Below, one piece after another: positions 38,177 through 47,009 of a stretch of DNA of 64,000 nt. The notes below the pieces were generated by a model. The model saw only the letters and a list, made by a program, of their open reading frames with translations. It ran no database searches and was not told the origin of the DNA. Each line of letters begins with the position of its first letter. The stretch's first letter is position 1. Made by a program: the position numbers and the translations under genes. Origin of the DNA: JBPBQZ01 sp050955105 (GTDB lineage Bacteria; Pseudomonadota; Gammaproteobacteria; Burkholderiales; Burkholderiaceae); NCBI GenBank assembly GCA_050955105.1, contig JBPBQZ010000033.1, positions 27,747-91,746 on the forward strand. Reading direction: 5' to 3'.

Positions 38177-38926
38177 ATGAAAGTTCTGGTTCCCGTCAAG
38201 CGCGTGGTCGACTACAACGTTAAAGTCCGCGTGAAATCGGACGGTACGGGCGTCGATATCGCCAACGTCAAGATGTCGATGAATCCCTTCGATGAAATCG
38301 CCGTGGAAGAAGCGGTGCGCCTGAAAGAAGCCGGCGTTGCGACCGAAGTGATCGCCGTTTCGTGCGGCGTGACGCAGTGCCAGGAAACCCTGCGCACGGC
38401 CTTGGCCATCGGTGCCGATCGGGCGATCCTGGTCGAAACCACCGAAGAACTGCAACCGCTCGCCGTCGCCAAGATCCTCAAGGCGCTGATCGACAAGGAA
38501 CAGCCGCAACTGACGATTCTGGGCAAGCAGGCAATCGACGACGATTCGAACCAGACCGGCCAGATGCTGGCCGCGTTGGCTGGCTTGCCGCAGGCGACGT
38601 TCGCCGCCAAGCTGACTGTCGAAGGTGGCCGTGCCACGGTGGCGCGCGAAGTCGATGGCGGCATGGAAACCCTCTCGCTGTCGCTGCCGGCCGTGATCAC
38701 CGCCGACCTGCGCTTGAACGAGCCGCGCTACGTGACCTTGCCGAACATCATGAAGGCCAAGAAAAAGCCGATGGAAGTGCTGAAGCCGGCCGATCTGGGC
38801 GTTGACGTCACGCCGCGCCTGAAGACTCTCAAAGTGGTCGAGCCGCCAGCGCGCGGAGCGGGCATCAAGGTGCCGGATGTGGCGACCCTGGTGAGCAAAC
38901 TGAAAACCGAAGCGAAAGTGTTGTAA
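38177..38926 (+). CDS. etfB: Electron transfer flavoprotein beta subunit
   Basis: 249 residues. EtfB binds AMP and, with EtfA and FAD, carries electrons from acyl-CoA dehydrogenases to ETF:quinone oxidoreductase. It begins KVLVPVKRVVDYNVKVRVKS; the conserved KQAIDDDSNQTGQMLAALAG and RYVTLPNIMKAKKKPME are the ETF beta signatures. GGAGTGAAGG precedes the ATG. etfA follows after 12 bp. Confidence 0.97.
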   Translation: MKVLVPVKRVVDYNVKVRVKSDGTGVDIANVKMSMNPFDEIAVEEAVRLKEAGVATEVIAVSCGVTQCQETLRTALAIGADRAILVETTEELQPLAVAKILKALIDKEQPQLTILGKQAIDDDSNQTGQMLAALAGLPQATFAAKLTVEGGRATVAREVDGGMETLSLSLPAVITADLRLNEPRYVTLPNIMKAKKKPMEVLKPADLGVDVTPRLKTLKVVEPPARGAGIKVPDVATLVSKLKTEAKVL

Positions 38927-38938
38927 GAGGCCAATAAA

Positions 38939-39874
38939 ATGACGATTCTTCTGATCGCGGAACACGACAACGCGGAAATCAAGGGCGCGACGCTGAACGC
39001 GCTGACGGCAGCACAGCAACTGGGCGGCGACGTGCATGTGCTGGTGGCCGGCCATGGCGCGCAGGCGGCGGCGGATGCCGCGGCCAAGCTGCCCGGCGTG
39101 GCAAAGGTACTGTTGGCCGATGCGCCGCAACTGGCTGGCGGCCTGGCCGAAAACATCGAAGCGACGGTGGTGGCGATTGCCCAGCAGTATTCGCACATTG
39201 TCGTGGGCGCTACCGCCTACGGCAAAAACGTCGCACCGCGGATTGCGGCGAAGCTGGACGTGGCGCAAATCTCCGATCTGACGGCCATCATCGATGCGAA
39301 TACGTTCGAACGTCCGATCTACGCGGGCAATGCGATCGCAACCATTCAATCGAGCGATCCGATCAAGGTGATCACCGTGCGTACCACGGGCTTCGATGCG
39401 GCGGCGACCGAAGGCGGCTCAGCTTCCATCGAAAGCATCGCTGCCGCGGCGGATTCAGGCCTATCGCAATTTGTCGGCCGCGAAATCACCAAGCTCGACC
39501 GTCCGGAATTGACCTCGGCGCAAATCATCGTTTCGGGTGGCCGCGGTCTGGGCAGTGGCGAAAACTATATGAAAGTGCTCGAGCCCCTGGCCGACAAGCT
39601 CAACGCGGCGCTCGGCGCATCGCGTGCGGCGGTCGACGCGGGCTATGTGCCGAACGACTACCAGGTCGGTCAGACCGGCAAGATCGTGGCGCCAACCCTC
39701 TACATCGCGGTGGGTATCTCGGGCGCGATCCAGCATCTGGCCGGCATGAAAGATTCGAAGGTCATCGTCGCCATCAACAAGGATGACGAGGCGCCGATCT
39801 TCAGCGTGGCCGACTACGGTGTGGTCGGCGATCTGTTCACGCTGGTGCCGGAACTGGTGGCGGCGCTGGGCTAG
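38939..39874 (+). CDS. etfA: Electron transfer flavoprotein alpha subunit
   Basis: 311 residues. It holds the FAD of the ETF heterodimer. The N-terminal domain starts TILLIAEHDNAEIKGATLNA; the C-terminal FAD domain has VSGGRGLGSGENY and the signature LYIAVGISGAIQHLAGM near residue 250. A strong terminator follows the stop codon by about 55 bp, so etfBA is a two-gene operon separate from the acyl-CoA dehydrogenase. Confidence 0.97.
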   Translation: MTILLIAEHDNAEIKGATLNALTAAQQLGGDVHVLVAGHGAQAAADAAAKLPGVAKVLLADAPQLAGGLAENIEATVVAIAQQYSHIVVGATAYGKNVAPRIAAKLDVAQISDLTAIIDANTFERPIYAGNAIATIQSSDPIKVITVRTTGFDAAATEGGSASIESIAAAADSGLSQFVGREITKLDRPELTSAQIIVSGGRGLGSGENYMKVLEPLADKLNAALGASRAAVDAGYVPNDYQVGQTGKIVAPTLYIAVGISGAIQHLAGMKDSKVIVAINKDDEAPIFSVADYGVVGDLFTLVPELVAALG

Positions 39875-39929
39875 TCTGGTTGCGGTTACGCGCACGGTCG
39901 GCATGACGATTTGACCGGTTCGCATGGAG

Positions 39930-39957
39930 AAGGGGCGTTGATGACGCCCCTTTTTTT
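39930..39957 (+). terminator. Intrinsic terminator after etfA
   Basis: AAGGGGCG (39930-39937) pairs with CGCCCCTT (39945-39952), with a 7-nt loop and a following T run. Confidence 0.92.
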
Positions 39958-39995
39958 ATCCGCGGCTTTATTCACGTTACCCCGCAGGAGCAGAG

Positions 39996-41789
39996 ATGAG
40001 CTATCGCGCGCCGCTCAAGGACATGCTGTTCGTCATGAACGAGTTAGCCAGACTGTCGGAGGTTTGCGAACTGCCTACCTGCGAGGAAGCCACGCCCGAG
40101 TTGGCCCAGGCGGTGCTCGAGGAAGCGGCGCGCTTCGCTGAGAACGTCGTCGCGCCCTTGAATCAGACCGGGGACAAGAGCCCGGCCGAGTGGCGCGACG
40201 GTGCCGTGACCACCACGCCCGGCTTCGCCGCGGCCTTCGCGCAGTTCGTCACGGGCGGCTGGCAGGGCGTGCAGCATCCGCAGGCCTACGGCGGCCAGGG
40301 TCTGCCCAAGCTCATCGCCACGCCCTGCATAGAAATGCTGAATGCGGCCAATCTGTCGTTCGCGCTGTGCCCGCTGTTGACCGATGGCGCGATCGAGGCG
40401 CTGTTGACGGCCGGCTCGCCGGCGCTGCAACAGCGCTATGTGCCCAAGCTGGTGAGCGGGGCGTGGACCGGCACGATGAATTTGACCGAGCCGCAAGCCG
40501 GCTCGGATCTCGCATTGCTGAATACCCGTGCGGTGCCCGCGGAAGACGGCGCGTTCAAACTATTCGGCACGAAAATCTACATTACTTACGGCGAGCACGA
40601 CCTGGCTGAGAACATCGTGCATTTGGTGCTCGCGCGCCTGCCTGATGCGCCAGCGGGCGTCAAAGGCATTTCCCTGTTCGTCGTTCCCAAGTATCTAAGC
40701 GCGGCCGATGGATCGCTGGGCGCACGCAACGACGTGCGGTGCCTGTCGCTCGAGCACAAACTGGGCATCAAGGCGAGCCCGACGGCGGTGCTGCAATACG
40801 GCGACCAGGGTGGCGCGACCGGCTATCTGGTGGGCGAGGCGCACCACGGCCTCGAATACATGTTCGTCATGATGAATGCCGCCCGCTTCGCCGTAGGTGT
40901 ACAAGGTATCGCACTCGCCGACCGGGCCTATCAGCGCGCGCTGGCGTATGCGCGCGAACGCGTGCAAAGCCGTCCGGTAGATGGGTCGGCCAAACAGTCG
41001 GTGACCATCGTTCACCATCCCGACGTGATTCGCATGTTGTCGAGCATGCGTGCGCAGACCGAGGCAGCGCGCGCGCTCGCGTATGTGGCCGCGGCGGCCA
41101 GCGACCTGGCACGTGGCGCCGGCGAGCTGGCCATGCGTGAACGCTATCAGGCCGAATACGAATTTCTCGTGCCGATCGTCAAGGGCTGGAGCACCGAGAT
41201 GGCAGTCGAAGTGACCAGCCTGGGCGTGCAGGTGCATGGCGGTGCGGGATACATCGAAGAGACGGGCGCCGCGCAACACTACCGCGACGCACGCATCCTG
41301 ACGATCTACGAAGGCACCACGGCGATCCAGGCGAATGACCTGGTGGGCCGCAAGACACTGCGCGATGGCGGCAAGGTCGTCCGGGCGCTGTTGCAGCGCG
41401 TCGGTGAGACCGAGCGCGAGTTGGCCGGCCATGCGCAAGACGACGATCTGTCAGCGATATTGCCGCAGCTGCGCGCGGCTCGGCAGGCGTTCGAGAGTGT
41501 CGTTAGCTTCGTGCTCGAACGCGCCAGCAGCGATCCGAACGCGGTGTTCGCCGGTGCCGTGCCTTATCTGAAGCTCGCGGGTATCGTGCTTGGCGGCTGG
41601 CAAATGGCACGTGCCGCGCTGCTGTCGCGGGCGCGCACTGAGCAAGACGGGGATTTTCATTCCGCCAAGATTGCGACCGCGCGCTTCTTTGCCGAGCACG
41701 TGCTGTCGCAGGCGCCCGGCCTGTGCATCGCCATTACCAGTGCGCGCGGCGACCAAGGGGTGCTGGCGCTGAACCCGGCAACGCTCTAG
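39996..41789 (+). CDS. Acyl-CoA dehydrogenase, long form (FadE/DmdC-like)
   Basis: 597 residues, the length of the group that carries a C-terminal extension beyond the standard 380-residue dehydrogenase. It contains MNLTEPQAGSDLALLNTR, KIYITYGEHDLAENIVHLVL, MNAARFAVGVQGIALADRAY, GGAGYIEETGAAQHYRDARI and ILTIYEGTTAIQANDLVGRK. It oxidises an acyl-CoA to the enoyl-CoA and passes electrons to ETF, whose genes lie directly upstream. Chain length is not predictable; many paralogues of this type exist in Burkholderiales. GCAGGAG precedes ATG 39996. Confidence 0.92.
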   Translation: MSYRAPLKDMLFVMNELARLSEVCELPTCEEATPELAQAVLEEAARFAENVVAPLNQTGDKSPAEWRDGAVTTTPGFAAAFAQFVTGGWQGVQHPQAYGGQGLPKLIATPCIEMLNAANLSFALCPLLTDGAIEALLTAGSPALQQRYVPKLVSGAWTGTMNLTEPQAGSDLALLNTRAVPAEDGAFKLFGTKIYITYGEHDLAENIVHLVLARLPDAPAGVKGISLFVVPKYLSAADGSLGARNDVRCLSLEHKLGIKASPTAVLQYGDQGGATGYLVGEAHHGLEYMFVMMNAARFAVGVQGIALADRAYQRALAYARERVQSRPVDGSAKQSVTIVHHPDVIRMLSSMRAQTEAARALAYVAAAASDLARGAGELAMRERYQAEYEFLVPIVKGWSTEMAVEVTSLGVQVHGGAGYIEETGAAQHYRDARILTIYEGTTAIQANDLVGRKTLRDGGKVVRALLQRVGETERELAGHAQDDDLSAILPQLRAARQAFESVVSFVLERASSDPNAVFAGAVPYLKLAGIVLGGWQMARAALLSRARTEQDGDFHSAKIATARFFAEHVLSQAPGLCIAITSARGDQGVLALNPATL

Positions 41790-41822
41790 CGCGTCGCGTC
41801 GCCTCGCGTCGCGCTTGGCGCC

Positions 41823-43127
41823 TTAGCTAGGCGTCGATTTCCTTGTATCAGCCAAAGTCGGCAGGCGCGACGGGGCAGTCTGATAGCGCGACAAGGCCAG
41901 ATCGTCGGCCACGATCGCCGGCGTGCGCTGACCGACCAGATCGGCCAGCAATTGCGCCGAACCGCAGCACATCGTCCATCCCAAGGTGCCGTGACCGGTG
42001 TTCACGAACAGGTTCTGCATGCGCGTGCCGCCCACTACCGGCGTGCCGTCCGGCGTCATCGGACGCAGGCCGGTCCAGAATGATGCGGCGCGGGTGTCGG
42101 CGGCACCGGGAAACAGCGTGTCGACGCAGATCGCCAGGGTCTCGCGTCGCGCTGGTTTCAGCCGCAGATCGAAGCCGCCCAACTCCGCCATGCCGCCCAC
42201 GCGAATGCGCGTGTCGAAGCGCGTGACGGCGATCTTGAAGGTTTCGTCGAGCACCGTGGAGACCGGCGCAAGGTTGGCATCGACGATCGGTGCCGTGATC
42301 GAGTAGCCTTTTACCGGATAAACCGGTAGTTGCCCGATGCCGGCAAGCAGCGGCGGCGAATACACGCCGAGCGCCAGCACGAAGGCGTCGGCGGTATGCA
42401 GCACGTCGCCGCAGCGTACTGCCGTGACCTGGTCGCCGGTCAATGCCAAGGCGTTGATCTCTGTCTGATATTGAAATTTCGCGCCCAACTGTTCCGCCAG
42501 TGCCGCGAGGCCCACGGCGAACAAGCGGCAATCGCCGGTTTCGTCGTGCGGCAGCCGCAAACCGCCCACCAGCCCGGCCGCGCGCCAGGCAAGCGCCGGT
42601 TCCGCAGCGGTGAGTGCCGCGGCCGACAAGCGCTCGTAGGGCACGCCGGCACGCTCCAATACCGCCACGTCGCGCGCGGACGCCGCGAGCTGCGCCGCGG
42701 TTCGAAATACCTGCAAGGTGCCGCCGGTGCGACCTTCGTACTGAATGCCGGTTTGTTCGCGCAGCGCATCGAGGCAGTCGCGACTGTATTCGGCCAGGCG
42801 CATCATGCGCGCCTTGTTGATTTCGTAGCGCGCCTGCGTGCAGTTGCGCAGCATTGCCGCCATCCAACGCAGCTGCGTGAGCGTGCCGTCGGGGCGAATA
42901 CTCAATGGCGCATGTCTGGAAAACATCCATTTGAGCGCTTTGAGCGGGACGCCCGGCGCGGCCCACGGCGCCGAATAGCCTGGCGATATCTGACCGGCAT
43001 TCGCGAAGCTGGTGCCAAGCGCCGGGCCGGGCTGCCGGTCGATGACCAGCACATCGTGGCCGTCGCGAGCCAGATAGTAGGCGCTGGTGATACCGATGAT
43101 GCCGGCTCCCAACACGATGATCTTCAT
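41823..43127 (-). CDS. dadA: D-amino acid dehydrogenase
   Basis: 434-residue FAD oxidoreductase of the DAO family (DadA), a membrane-associated enzyme that deaminates D-amino acids and feeds electrons to the respiratory chain. The FAD motif is KIIVLGAGIIGITSAYYLA at the N-terminus, followed by VIDRQPGPALGTSFANAG and QISPGYSAPWAAPGVPLKAL; near the C-terminus are WTGLRPMTPDGTPVVGG and LFVNTGHGTLGWTMCCGSA. It has no alr/dadX neighbour. It is convergent with the acyl-CoA dehydrogenase and divergent from the radical SAM gene. Confidence 0.95.
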   Translation of the reverse strand: MKIIVLGAGIIGITSAYYLARDGHDVLVIDRQPGPALGTSFANAGQISPGYSAPWAAPGVPLKALKWMFSRHAPLSIRPDGTLTQLRWMAAMLRNCTQARYEINKARMMRLAEYSRDCLDALREQTGIQYEGRTGGTLQVFRTAAQLAASARDVAVLERAGVPYERLSAAALTAAEPALAWRAAGLVGGLRLPHDETGDCRLFAVGLAALAEQLGAKFQYQTEINALALTGDQVTAVRCGDVLHTADAFVLALGVYSPPLLAGIGQLPVYPVKGYSITAPIVDANLAPVSTVLDETFKIAVTRFDTRIRVGGMAELGGFDLRLKPARRETLAICVDTLFPGAADTRAASFWTGLRPMTPDGTPVVGGTRMQNLFVNTGHGTLGWTMCCGSAQLLADLVGQRTPAIVADDLALSRYQTAPSRLPTLADTRKSTPS

Positions 43128-43241
43128 ACAGCACTCCTTTGGCGACAGGCTCTATCGTAGGGGCGAACCGCGGTGGCGCGCCACGCCTTTGCAGAATGCG
43201 GAATTCGGCCGGACGACGACAGCTGTCCACCGGCAGCGGAA

Positions 43242-43261
43242 TACTGTACATTAATACAGTG
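43242..43261 (+). promoter_or_regulatory. LexA (SOS) box upstream of the radical SAM gene
   Basis: TACTGTACATTAATACAGTG contains a perfect CTGT-N8-ACAG core (43244-43259), the LexA consensus of beta- and gammaproteobacteria, with an A/T-rich centre. It lies 76 bp before the radical SAM ATG and 116 bp from dadA. Homologues of the radical SAM gene (PA0069 of Pseudomonas) are, as I recall, part of the LexA regulon, which supports this as a functional operator. Confidence 0.75.
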
Positions 43262-43335
43262 TTCCGCTCTTCGACGCGCGGCCGCCCGCGGTTCGCTACG
43301 TCGCTTACTCGTCAGTGTCCAGGAGGCCTGTTGCC

Positions 43336-44460
43336 ATGGCGTCATCGTATGCGCCGTCTGATGCCCGCCGCGGGCGAGGCGCTGTCAGCAACGAAGAAAC
43401 GCGTTTCTCCGCACTGCGACGCGAACACGACGTCGAGCGTGGCGAGGCGGAGGCGGCGCACGAACACGTCGTGCATTTTCGTACTGAGGTCAGCAGCGAA
43501 CGGGCACGCCGCATCATCTCGCGCAATCAGTCGCCCGACGTCTTGTTCGATCAATCGATCAATCCCTATCGCGGCTGCGAGCATGGCTGCATTTATTGCT
43601 TTGCGCGGCCGACCCACGCTTATCTCGGCTTGTCGCCCGGGCTGGATTTCGAAACGAAAATCTCCGCCAAGGACAATGCCCCGGAAGTCCTGGAAAGCGA
43701 GTTGCGCCGCGCTGGCTATAAACCTTCGCTGATCGCCCTGGGTGCCAATACCGATCCTTATCAGCCGATCGAGCGCGAACGCGGCATCACCCGGCGCGTG
43801 CTCGAGGTGCTGGAGCGTTTCGGTCATCCGGTCGGCATTACCACCAAGTCGGCGTTGGTAGTACGCGATATCGACATCCTCGAACGCATGGCCCGTCGTG
43901 ACCTGGCGCGCGTCTACATATCGGTGGCAACGCTCGACGCTGGCATTGCCCGGCAAGTCGAACCGCGCGCCAACACGCCAGCGCGGCGCATCGAGGCCAT
44001 CCGTCGCTTGAGTGCCGCGGGCGTTCCTGTCGGCGTGATCGTCGCGCCGATCATTCCTGCGCTGACCGATTTCGATATCGAAAATGTGCTGACGAGCGCC
44101 GCGGAGGCCGGTGCGCAGTATGCCGGTTACGTGATGCTGCGCTTGCCTCTCGAGGTGCGCGATCTATTCGTCGAATGGCTGGAAGAGCGCTATCCGCTGC
44201 GTGCGCGCCATGTGATGAGCCTGGTGGAGCAGATGCGTGACGGTCGGCACAACAGCGCGCGCTTTGGCGAGCGTATGCGCGGTACCGGCAAGTTTGCGGA
44301 GCTGATCGCGCAGCGTTTCGGCCTGGCGGCACGCAAGCTATCGCTGGACCGCGAACGCCGGCCGTTGCGCACCGATCTATTTCGCGTACCGCAAAGTCTT
44401 GAAAGCGATGCGGGCGGCGCAATGGAGCGGGTGAACCACTCGCAAATGTCGTTGTTCTAG
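43336..44460 (+). CDS. PA0069-family radical SAM protein (SplB-related)
   Basis: 374 residues from ATG 43336, preceded by a perfect AGGAGG at 43321-43326. The iron-sulfur motif is CEHGCIYCFARP (CxxxCxxC) near residue 86, in the context DVLFDQSINPYRGCEHG, followed by LSPGLDFETKISAKDNAPEV and GYKPSLIALGANTDPYQPIE. The family is related to spore photoproduct lyase, but its substrate is unknown. An upstream SOS box suggests DNA-damage induction, so a nucleic-acid repair or modification role is plausible (inference). No other SOS gene is adjacent. Confidence 0.9.
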   Translation: MASSYAPSDARRGRGAVSNEETRFSALRREHDVERGEAEAAHEHVVHFRTEVSSERARRIISRNQSPDVLFDQSINPYRGCEHGCIYCFARPTHAYLGLSPGLDFETKISAKDNAPEVLESELRRAGYKPSLIALGANTDPYQPIERERGITRRVLEVLERFGHPVGITTKSALVVRDIDILERMARRDLARVYISVATLDAGIARQVEPRANTPARRIEAIRRLSAAGVPVGVIVAPIIPALTDFDIENVLTSAAEAGAQYAGYVMLRLPLEVRDLFVEWLEERYPLRARHVMSLVEQMRDGRHNSARFGERMRGTGKFAELIAQRFGLAARKLSLDRERRPLRTDLFRVPQSLESDAGGAMERVNHSQMSLF

Positions 44461-44507
44461 GACGTCGTCGCCACCACCGCTATGCGCTTTCAGGCGGTTG
44501 GGACTAT

Positions 44508-44960
44508 TCAGTTGTTGATGTCGTTCGCCGTGGGATGCGACTCGAAATAGGTCTGGAACGCGAAGGCCAGCCCGCCCATCAGCAGCGAAGTACCGACGAA
44601 CAGCGAGAAAATGACGACGAAAATGGCGCCCCAACGGGAGTGGTTATGCCGGCCATTTTGCGCATTGAAGCGGCGGTCCCATTTATCGTCGGGACGCAGG
44701 CCGTAGACAATCGCGGTCAGGAACGCCGCAGTCAGCGATATTCCGCCAGCGATCGCGCAGACCCAGCCGATGCCGGATGCGGTCGAGCGCAGTAGTAGCA
44801 GAGCGCCCGCGACACCGGCGCAACTAGCGAAAAAATGCAGATAGGCAAAGGGATCGCGCCGTCCATGCAGATAAAAACGATGGGCGCCGAGCGTGCCGAA
44901 CAGGAAGGCGAGCAACGCCGCGAGGGTTTTGGATTTGAAGGCTGTAGAGGCGATCTGCAT
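44508..44960 (-). CDS. TM2 domain membrane protein
   Basis: 150 residues from ATG 44960; the frame is open upstream into the rpsP promoter, so the internal start is preferred. The N-terminal TM2 motif is KTLAALLAFLFGTLGAHRFY followed by LHGRRDPFAYLHF, with further hydrophobic segments IGWVCAIAGGISLTAAFLT and WGAIFVVIFSLFVGTSLLMG. This makes a four-helix membrane protein. The function of TM2 proteins in bacteria is unknown. It is divergent from rpsP and convergent with the radical SAM gene. Confidence 0.85.
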   Translation of the reverse strand: MQIASTAFKSKTLAALLAFLFGTLGAHRFYLHGRRDPFAYLHFFASCAGVAGALLLLRSTASGIGWVCAIAGGISLTAAFLTAIVYGLRPDDKWDRRFNAQNGRHNHSRWGAIFVVIFSLFVGTSLLMGGLAFAFQTYFESHPTANDINN

Positions 44961-44967
44961 CGAAGTG

Positions 44968-44996
44968 TTTGTAAGGGGGGCCGTTTCCGGTATACT
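44968..44996 (+). promoter_or_regulatory. Promoter of the rpsP-rimM-trmD-rplS operon
   Basis: TTTGTA (44968-44973), a 17-bp spacer, then TATACT (44991-44996), 44 bp before the rpsP ATG. A G-rich stretch lies in the spacer. Confidence 0.6.
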
Positions 44997-45040
44997 TTCG
45001 GGTTTCGGTGAAATAAGCCGTACTTCCGAGGGTCTTCTCA

Positions 45041-45325
45041 ATGGTCATTATCCGCCTTGCGCGCGGCGGCGCTAAGAAGCGCCCGTTTTATAACATCGTT
45101 GCTACCGATTCGCGAAATCGTCGCGACGGTCGCTTCATCGAACGGATCGGCTTCTACAATCCGGTGGCAAGCAAGGGCGAAGCATTGCGCGTAGCGCACG
45201 ATCGTCTGAGCTACTGGACTGGTGTTGGCGCGCAACTGTCGCCCACCGTTGCCCGTCTGGTCAAGCAGTCGCAAGGCGCCGCTGTTGCAGCGCCTGCGGC
45301 AGCGGCCGAACAGCCGGCAGCTTGA
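45041..45325 (+). CDS. rpsP: 30S ribosomal protein S16
   Basis: 94 residues. It starts VIIRLARGGAKKRPFYNIVA and continues DSRNRRDGRFIERIGFYNPV, the S16 signature, with a short Ala-rich tail. S16 is a primary-binding protein of the small subunit. It is the first gene of the conserved rpsP-rimM-trmD-rplS operon, with its own promoter upstream. Confidence 0.98.
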   Translation: MVIIRLARGGAKKRPFYNIVATDSRNRRDGRFIERIGFYNPVASKGEALRVAHDRLSYWTGVGAQLSPTVARLVKQSQGAAVAAPAAAAEQPAA

Positions 45326-45379
45326 GGTCGAGCGTCAGTCGAAATGACGTCGATTGGCGGCCGGCAAGGTGTCTGATCG

Positions 45380-46090
45380 ATGGCTGAATCGAAAATTACC
45401 GGTCCTTTCGTTGCACGACGCGCTCGCTCGCAGCCTCCCAAGGCCAAGACGGCCGAGTCGGTAGCGGCAGTACCTCAGCAAGTAGCGCAGCAGGCAAGCG
45501 CGAAGCTGGCGTCAGTACCGGGTTCGAACGCTGATCCCTTGCCCGATGATCTGATCGAGCTCGGTATCATCGTGCAGGCGTATGGGGTGAAGGGTGGCGT
45601 GAAAATCGCACCGCACGCGTCGGCCGGGCGCGGCGGCGACGCGCTGCCGACCGCTTCATTCTGGTGGCTGTCGGCGGCCGGCATTACGTCGACTGAACCG
45701 CGCCGCTACCGAGTTCTGGAGGCGCGTTGGCACAGCGGTTCGATTGTCGCGCGATTGGAAGGTTTGTCTGACCGCGACGCGGCGGAACGCATGCGCGGCA
45801 CGCGAATCAGCGTGCGACGCACGGATTTTCCCGGTCTGGACGACGACGAGTATTACTGGGTGGACCTGATCGGCCTCGATGTGGTGTCGATCGGTGGCGA
45901 GGCGCTTGGCAAAGTGGTCGACCTGCTCGACAACGGTGCGCATTCCGTATTGCGCATCGAGTATCCGACGACGGATGAAAAAGGTGTCGCGGCAGTTGGC
46001 GAACGCTTGATCCCGTTTGTCGGCGTCTACGTTCAGGCAGTCGATCTGGCGCAACGCCGTATCACCGTCGACTGGTCGAGTGAGTATTGA
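45380..46090 (+). CDS. rimM: Ribosome maturation factor RimM
   Basis: 236 residues, longer than the usual 170-180 because of a roughly 55-residue basic/Ala N-terminal extension (KITGPFVARRARSQPPKAKT and on). The RimM domain begins LIELGIIVQAYGVKGGVKI and the PRC-barrel half contains DDDEYYWVDLIGLDVVSI and LIPFVGVYVQAVDLAQRRI. It helps assemble the 30S head by binding S19. It lies between rpsP and trmD, 33 bp before the latter. Confidence 0.95.
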   Translation: MAESKITGPFVARRARSQPPKAKTAESVAAVPQQVAQQASAKLASVPGSNADPLPDDLIELGIIVQAYGVKGGVKIAPHASAGRGGDALPTASFWWLSAAGITSTEPRRYRVLEARWHSGSIVARLEGLSDRDAAERMRGTRISVRRTDFPGLDDDEYYWVDLIGLDVVSIGGEALGKVVDLLDNGAHSVLRIEYPTTDEKGVAAVGERLIPFVGVYVQAVDLAQRRITVDWSSEY

Positions 46091-46123
46091 GGGGTGGACG
46101 CGAACCTTGAAGGGGAGAGGGCG

Positions 46124-46897
46124 ATGCGGTTCGATGTCGTGTCGCTATTTCCGGAGATGTTCCGTGCGCTGACCGATTGGGGCATTACTGCCCGCGCGGC
46201 CAAGCAGGGACGGTATGCATTGCATACCTGGAATCCACGCGATTTCACGACTGATAATCACCGCACCGTCGATGACCGCCCGTATGGCGGTGGCCCGGGA
46301 ATGGTAATGCTGGCGAAGCCGCTCGACGCGACCCTCGATGCGGTCGAAGCGGCGCAGCGTGCCGATGGCGTGGCGCAGCCGCATGTCGTGATGTTGTCGC
46401 CGCAAGGTGCGCGTCTTGACCATGCGGGCGTGTTGCGACTGGGGCAGCATCGCGCGCTGATTCTGCTGTGCGGTCGCTATGAGGCGATTGACCAGCGCTT
46501 GCTCGACAAGCGTGTCGATGAAGAATTGAGCATGGGTGATTTCGTGCTATCTGGCGGTGAAATTGCCGCCATGGCGTTGATGGATGCGATGATCCGTCAA
46601 TTGCCGGGTGTGCTGAACGACGCGCAATCCGCCGAGCAAGACAGCTTCGTCGACGGTTTGCTCGACTGTCCGCATTACACACGGCCGGAAGATTATGAAG
46701 GTGAGCGGGTGCCCGACGTGTTGCTGGGCGGTCACCATGCGCAGATCGTCGAATGGCGGCGGCGACAATCGCTGACGAACACTTGGCGCAAGCGGCCCGA
46801 CTTGATCGAAGCCGCGCGAAGTAAGGGAATGTTGAGCCGTGCTGATGAGGCATGGCTTGCCGATCTGGCCGTACGCGGAAACGCTGCGGACAGATAA
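46124..46897 (+). CDS. trmD: tRNA (guanine37-N1)-methyltransferase
   Basis: 257 residues, a trefoil-knot (SPOUT) methyltransferase that makes m1G37 and prevents +1 frameshifting. ATG 46124 follows GGGGAGAGG and gives the conserved RFDVVSLFPEMFRALTDWG; the frame is open ten codons further up. The SAM-binding knot reads LILLCGRYEAIDQR, where many homologues have GRYEGID, a mild substitution. DEELSMGDFVLSGGE, VDGLLDCPHYTRPEDYEG and DVLLGGHHAQI complete the family pattern. Confidence 0.96.
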   Translation: MRFDVVSLFPEMFRALTDWGITARAAKQGRYALHTWNPRDFTTDNHRTVDDRPYGGGPGMVMLAKPLDATLDAVEAAQRADGVAQPHVVMLSPQGARLDHAGVLRLGQHRALILLCGRYEAIDQRLLDKRVDEELSMGDFVLSGGEIAAMALMDAMIRQLPGVLNDAQSAEQDSFVDGLLDCPHYTRPEDYEGERVPDVLLGGHHAQIVEWRRRQSLTNTWRKRPDLIEAARSKGMLSRADEAWLADLAVRGNAADR

Positions 46898-47009
46898 AAA
46901 GGGGCGCCGCCTGAAAGCGGTGCCGATCGAAGAACCCCATCCTCTTCCGGGGCCCCGGCAGCATGCCGAACGGGCTTGAAACTCCGGTACGATGGTTTGT
47001 GGAGTAAGC

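Noticed and set aside
41848..43251. Open frame of 467 codons on the minus strand overlapping dadA
   Set aside because: Same strand, other frame of dadA; DadA is unmistakable and the alternative peptide is Arg/Ala-rich noise.
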